Shown here: positions 4,464 to 6,945 of the stretch, in pieces
Layout of the letters: each line of letters opens with the position of its first letter
Numbering within the stretch: position 1 is the stretch's first letter
Source of the DNA: Methanomassiliicoccales archaeon
GTDB taxonomy: Archaea > Thermoplasmatota > Thermoplasmata > Methanomassiliicoccales > JACIVX01
NCBI GenBank assembly: GCA_028682925.1
Contig: JAJRAG010000002.1
Span: forward strand, 1-6,945
Reading direction: 5' to 3'
DNA: 6,945 nucleotides
Made by a program: the position numbers and the translations under genes
The notes under the pieces: generated by a model
Told to the model about the DNA's origin: nothing
What the model saw: only the letters and a program-made list of their open reading frames with translations
The model's database searches: none

Positions 4464-5603
4464 CTATTTCAGCATCTCCCTCGAGATGACGATCTTCTGC
4501 ACCTCGCTCGTGCCTTCATAGATCTCAGTGATCTTCGCGTCCCTGAAGAACCTCTCCACGTTCGACCCTTTCATGTAGCCGTGTCCACCGTGCACCTGGA
4601 CCGCCTCTCTCGTCACCCTCATCGCCACATCCGATGCGAAAAGCTTCGCCATCGAGGCGTCCATAGTGAATCTCTCACCTTTGTCCTTCTTCCAGGCAGC
4701 CCTCAGAGTCATAAGCCTGGCCGCGTTGGTCAGAGTGACCATTTCAGCGATCTTCCACTGGATGGCCTGGAAATCACCTATCGGTTTGCCGAACTGGAAT
4801 CTCTCCTTTGCATATTTCACTGAGTCGTCGAGGGCTGCTTGGGCGATACCGACTGCCTGGGCAGATATCCCTATGCGTCCGCAGTCTATCGCCGACATCG
4901 CAATCTTGAATCCCTCCCCCTCCTTTCCCAGCATGTTCTCCGCCGGCACAGCAAGGTTCTCAAAGAATATCTGGGCCTGCTGCGATCCCCTTATCCCCAT
5001 CTTGTCCTCGATCTTGCCGACTACAAAACCCTTTGAGGAGGTATCGACGATGAACGATGTTATGCCCTTCACACCCTTCTCTTTGTCTGTCATCGCGAAT
5101 ATCAGCGCAATCTTGCTCTTCCCGGCGTTCGTAATGAATATCTTGGTCCCATTGAGGACGAAGGAGTCGCCCTCCCTCTTCGCGGTCGTCTGCATCGAGG
5201 AAGCATCCGTGCCCGCAGCGGGCTCCGTCACAGCGAAAGAACCTATGTAGGTACCGTTGGCGAGAGGAACGAGGAACTTCATTTTCTGGTTCTCGCTCCC
5301 GAACTTATCCAGCGTATAGCAGACCAGGGAATTGTTCACAGATACCGTGGCTGACACCGATGCAGAAGCTCTGGATAGCTCTTCGATAGCCATCGCGTAT
5401 GTCACTGTGTCAAGACCCATCCCACCGTGCTCCTTCGGGATGATCATTCCGTTCAAACCTATTCTACCGATCTTGCTTATCACATCGTCCGGGAAAATCC
5501 CTTTCAGATCTATCTCCGCTGCGATTGGCTCTATCTCCTGCACCGCAAATCTCTTGACTCTTTCTAGAAGAGATTTCTGGTCCTCCGTGGGTCCGAAGTT
5601 CAT
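4464..5603 (-). CDS. Acyl-CoA dehydrogenase (short/medium-chain type)
   Basis: This complete 379-residue FAD enzyme introduces the alpha,beta double bond into an acyl-CoA in the cytoplasm, passing electrons to an electron-transfer flavoprotein. It has the family's three parts: an N-terminal helical domain (1-112), a middle beta domain (about 115-225) opening with FAVTEPAAGTD at 123-133, and a C-terminal helical domain with RFQFGKPIGDFQAIQ at 269-283. QVHGGHGY (336-343) is the second family signature. Glu363 in EIYEGTSEVQ is the expected catalytic base, as in short- and medium-chain enzymes. Chain-length preference cannot be read. The start ATG has five G (5615-5611) seven bases upstream and a TATA-like box at 5641-5649. 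No ETF, thiolase or hydratase gene lies nearby in this window. Confidence 0.96.
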   Translation of the reverse strand: MNFGPTEDQKSLLERVKRFAVQEIEPIAAEIDLKGIFPDDVISKIGRIGLNGMIIPKEHGGMGLDTVTYAMAIEELSRASASVSATVSVNNSLVCYTLDKFGSENQKMKFLVPLANGTYIGSFAVTEPAAGTDASSMQTTAKREGDSFVLNGTKIFITNAGKSKIALIFAMTDKEKGVKGITSFIVDTSSKGFVVGKIEDKMGIRGSQQAQIFFENLAVPAENMLGKEGEGFKIAMSAIDCGRIGISAQAVGIAQAALDDSVKYAKERFQFGKPIGDFQAIQWKIAEMVTLTNAARLMTLRAAWKKDKGERFTMDASMAKLFASDVAMRVTREAVQVHGGHGYMKGSNVERFFRDAKITEIYEGTSEVQKIVISREMLK

Positions 5604-5640
5604 TCACTTTCCCCCTTGCGTCCAATATGGTCTGACGATT

Positions 5641-5649
5641 TTATAAAAA
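5641..5649 (-). promoter_or_regulatory. TATA-like box of the acyl-CoA dehydrogenase gene
   Basis: TTTTTATAA on the minus strand predicts a transcript start near 5619 and a leader of about 16 bases that holds the G-rich ribosome binding site. The gene is thus probably transcribed separately from the acetyltransferase gene that ends at 5698. Confidence 0.75.
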
Positions 5650-5697
5650 GTCTCATTGAATTCTGTCAAAGCTGAAACAGGCGCGACCGCAATCGAA

Positions 5698-6147
5698 TCA
5701 CTTCTCCGACAGGACCTTCTCCATGTAGAAGGCATCGCTCTCCGAGCCATAGTAGTCAGGCAGTTCGCAGATCTTCCTGAATCCATGTTTCTCGTACAGT
5801 CTGATGGCGGGTCCATTTGTCTTTGCTACTTCAAGCATCAGTCGGTGCGCATTCATGTCCTGCCCTCGATTCTCGATTCCAGCCAGCAACTCCTCGGCGA
5901 TTCCCCGTTCCCTGAACGCTGGCAAGACCGCGATGGAGATGATCCTCGCGGAATGACAGCCCTTCCTGCAGAAGACGGTCGCATATCCGACCGTGAGTTC
6001 GTTCTCTTCGGCTATGATTGTAAAGAAGTCTTCGCCGGAAAGAAGCTGTCTGAGAACCTCTCTCTGGTATCGCCCTCTGTCGAAGGAACCCCTTTCGATC
6101 CTCTCGACATCATCCAGGTCGGACGTTGTCGCCGTTCTCACGTTCAC
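5698..6147 (-). CDS. RimI/Ard1-type GNAT N-acetyltransferase
   Basis: The 149-residue product is a single GNAT domain of the RimI/archaeal Ard1 type, which transfers acetyl from acetyl-CoA to protein N-termini. VRTATTSDLDDVERIERGSF (3-22) is the usual opening. RERGIA (79-84) is the acetyl-CoA pyrophosphate loop. LMLEVAKTNGPAIRLYEKHGF (103-123) corresponds to the LEVRxxNxxAixLYexxGF motif, with Ala108 in place of the usual Arg. DYYGSESDAFYMEK (131-144) closes the domain. The frame stays open to 6261, but the upstream 38 residues lack family similarity. I chose GTG 6147 because the TATA-like box at 6171-6178 predicts a transcript start near 6148, making it leaderless; GTGs at 6153 and 6141 are alternatives. 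It is divergent from asnS. The gene symbol rimI is likely but the substrate is unproven. Confidence 0.88.
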   Translation of the reverse strand: MNVRTATTSDLDDVERIERGSFDRGRYQREVLRQLLSGEDFFTIIAEENELTVGYATVFCRKGCHSARIISIAVLPAFRERGIAEELLAGIENRGQDMNAHRLMLEVAKTNGPAIRLYEKHGFRKICELPDYYGSESDAFYMEKVLSEK

Positions 6148-6170
6148 AACCACTGAACCGCTCGGAAACG

Positions 6171-6178
6171 ATATATCT
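6171..6178 (-). promoter_or_regulatory. TATA-like box of the acetyltransferase gene
   Basis: AGATATAT on the minus strand is centred about 27 bases before GTG 6147. It lies inside the open frame upstream of that GTG, which argues that the longer 187-residue reading is not the real protein. Confidence 0.65.
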
Positions 6179-6243
6179 TTGTCGTCGACCCAAGGTTGTG
6201 CGCCAGTGTCCAAATTGAGAGGCAAAAGGAAGTACCGAAAGGA

Positions 6244-6251
6244 AAAGATAG
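6244..6251 (+). promoter_or_regulatory. Weak TATA-like candidate for asnS
   Basis: AAAGATAG is preceded by a purine-rich stretch (GAAAGGA) and would place a transcript start near 6274, directly at the ATG at 6275. The match to a TATA box is poor, but it is the best candidate in the gap, and no Shine-Dalgarno site precedes either possible start. Confidence 0.3.
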
Positions 6252-6274
6252 TTGAAAGCAATTGAATGGACTCA

Positions 6275-6945
6275 ATGAACTCTCCCGTTCAAATATGTCA
6301 GATAGTCACTTCGTCAATGATCGAACGAGAGGTCACGGTCAGGGGGTGGGTCTACCGGACCCGGAGCAGCGGTTCGATCGTTTTTGCTGTCATACGGGAT
6401 TCGACTGGCATAATACAGGTGACGGCAAAGAAGGGAAACCTTCCGGATAGTGACTTCGAGAACGCACTGTCCGCATCGATTGAGTCCTCGGTCGTTGTGG
6501 CTGGAAAGGTGCATGAGGACAGACGTGCGCCAGGGGGATATGAGATTCGAGCGAGCGGTTTTAAGATTGAGGGAACGGCTGCTGCTTTCCCGATCACCGA
6601 ATATCAAAGCGAGGAGCTCCTTCTGGACAACAGGCATCTTTGGATCAGGTCCAGGGAGCAGAATGCGGTGATGAAGATCAAGGCGACGGCGATGGAAGGG
6701 GCGAGAGAATGGCTCAAGATGAATGATTTCACTGAAGTTACGCCACCGATATTCACGACGAACGCCTGTGAAGGCGGAGGGACGCTCTTCAAGCTCGATT
6801 ACTTTGGAAAGGAAGCATATCTAAGCCAGAGTGCTCAGATGTATCTGGAGGCGCTCATCTTCACTTTGGAGAGGGTCTATTCATTGACGCCCTCCTTCAG
6901 GGCTGAGAAGTCCAGGACCCCGAGACATCTTACCGAATACTGGCA
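6275..6945 (+). CDS. asnS: Asparaginyl-tRNA synthetase, N-terminal part (3' end outside window)
   Basis: The frame runs without a stop to the window end, giving 223 complete codons. It encodes a class IIb synthetase that charges tRNA-Asn with asparagine in the cytoplasm. An OB-fold anticodon-binding domain comes first: VTVRGWVYRTRSSG from residue 20, then RDSTGIIQ. LLLDNRHLWIRSR links to the catalytic core. FTEVTPPIF (152-160) is motif 1, ACEGGGTLF (164-172) follows, and motif 2 begins FRAEKSRTPRHLTEYW (208-223). SRT-RHLTE and ACEGG are typical of AsnRS rather than AspRS, and the OB domain excludes the archaeal AsnRS-like asparagine synthetase. Motif 3 lies beyond the window. Starts at 6275 or 6266 are both in frame, with no ribosome binding site; 6275 fits a leaderless transcript, and an in-frame stop lies just upstream (6263-6265). 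Confidence 0.93.
   Translation, partial: MNSPVQICQIVTSSMIEREVTVRGWVYRTRSSGSIVFAVIRDSTGIIQVTAKKGNLPDSDFENALSASIESSVVVAGKVHEDRRAPGGYEIRASGFKIEGTAAAFPITEYQSEELLLDNRHLWIRSREQNAVMKIKATAMEGAREWLKMNDFTEVTPPIFTTNACEGGGTLFKLDYFGKEAYLSQSAQMYLEALIFTLERVYSLTPSFRAEKSRTPRHLTEYW

Noticed and set aside
4437..5250. Plus-strand frames of 128 and 194 codons over the dehydrogenase gene
   Set aside because: They are antisense shadows of a complete, motif-rich acyl-CoA dehydrogenase and show no family resemblance.
6262..6450. A 62-codon plus-strand frame starting at TTG 6262
   Set aside because: It overlaps asnS in another frame; the asnS frame carries clear OB-fold and class II motifs.
1..6945. CRISPR array, insertion sequence, or a defence or toxin-antitoxin pair
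   Set aside because: I see no regularly spaced repeats, no transposase or integrase frame and no toxin-like partner for the small 55-residue protein.

Overview
This 6,945-base window looks archaeal. Direct signs are A/T-rich TATA-like boxes about 25-30 bases upstream of several starts, strong Shine-Dalgarno sites complementary to an archaeal 16S tail, a UPF0147 protein (a family known from archaea), an archaeal-type asparaginyl-tRNA synthetase and an intronless tRNA-Gly. The gene mix (CPA2 antiporter, flavoredoxin-like protein, acyl-CoA dehydrogenase) would suit a heterotrophic euryarchaeal or Thermoplasmatota-like organism. That placement is inference; I cannot fix the lineage from this window.

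Layout, left to right. Plus strand: the 3' part of a CPA2 cation:proton antiporter (1-881, 5' end cut off), a small VOC/glyoxalase-fold protein (981-1310) and a SagB/ThcOx-type nitroreductase-family oxidoreductase (1481-2260). Minus strand, convergent with these: a flavoredoxin-like flavin reductase (2386-2952), tRNA-Gly(CCC) with an encoded CCA (3150-3224), UPF0147 (3343-3597), a stand-alone Lrp/AsnC effector-binding (RAM) domain protein (3638-3991), a 55-residue small protein (4097-4264), a complete acyl-CoA dehydrogenase (4464-5603) and a RimI-type GNAT acetyltransferase (5698-6147). Plus strand again, divergent from the acetyltransferase: the first 223 codons of asnS (6275 to the window end). 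No gene-free stretch exceeds 300 bases. The longest are 4265-4463 and 2953-3149, and both hold promoter-like and repeat signals.

Two flavin enzymes converge at 2260/2386, and a third flavoprotein (acyl-CoA dehydrogenase) lies 2 kb away, but nothing shows that they form one pathway. UPF0147 and the RAM protein are 40 bases apart and probably co-transcribed. The tRNA, flavoredoxin, 55-residue gene, dehydrogenase and acetyltransferase each have their own TATA-like box, so most of this region reads as independent short transcription units.

The least ordinary part is 4097-4360. A tiny gene with a strong ribosome binding site has a pattern resembling a HicB-type partial-RNase-H fold. Its TATA box is flanked by a perfect 19-base palindrome at the predicted transcription start and a second inverted repeat 51 bases away. 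This suggests a tightly controlled small gene, but I cannot show a new system from this sequence alone.
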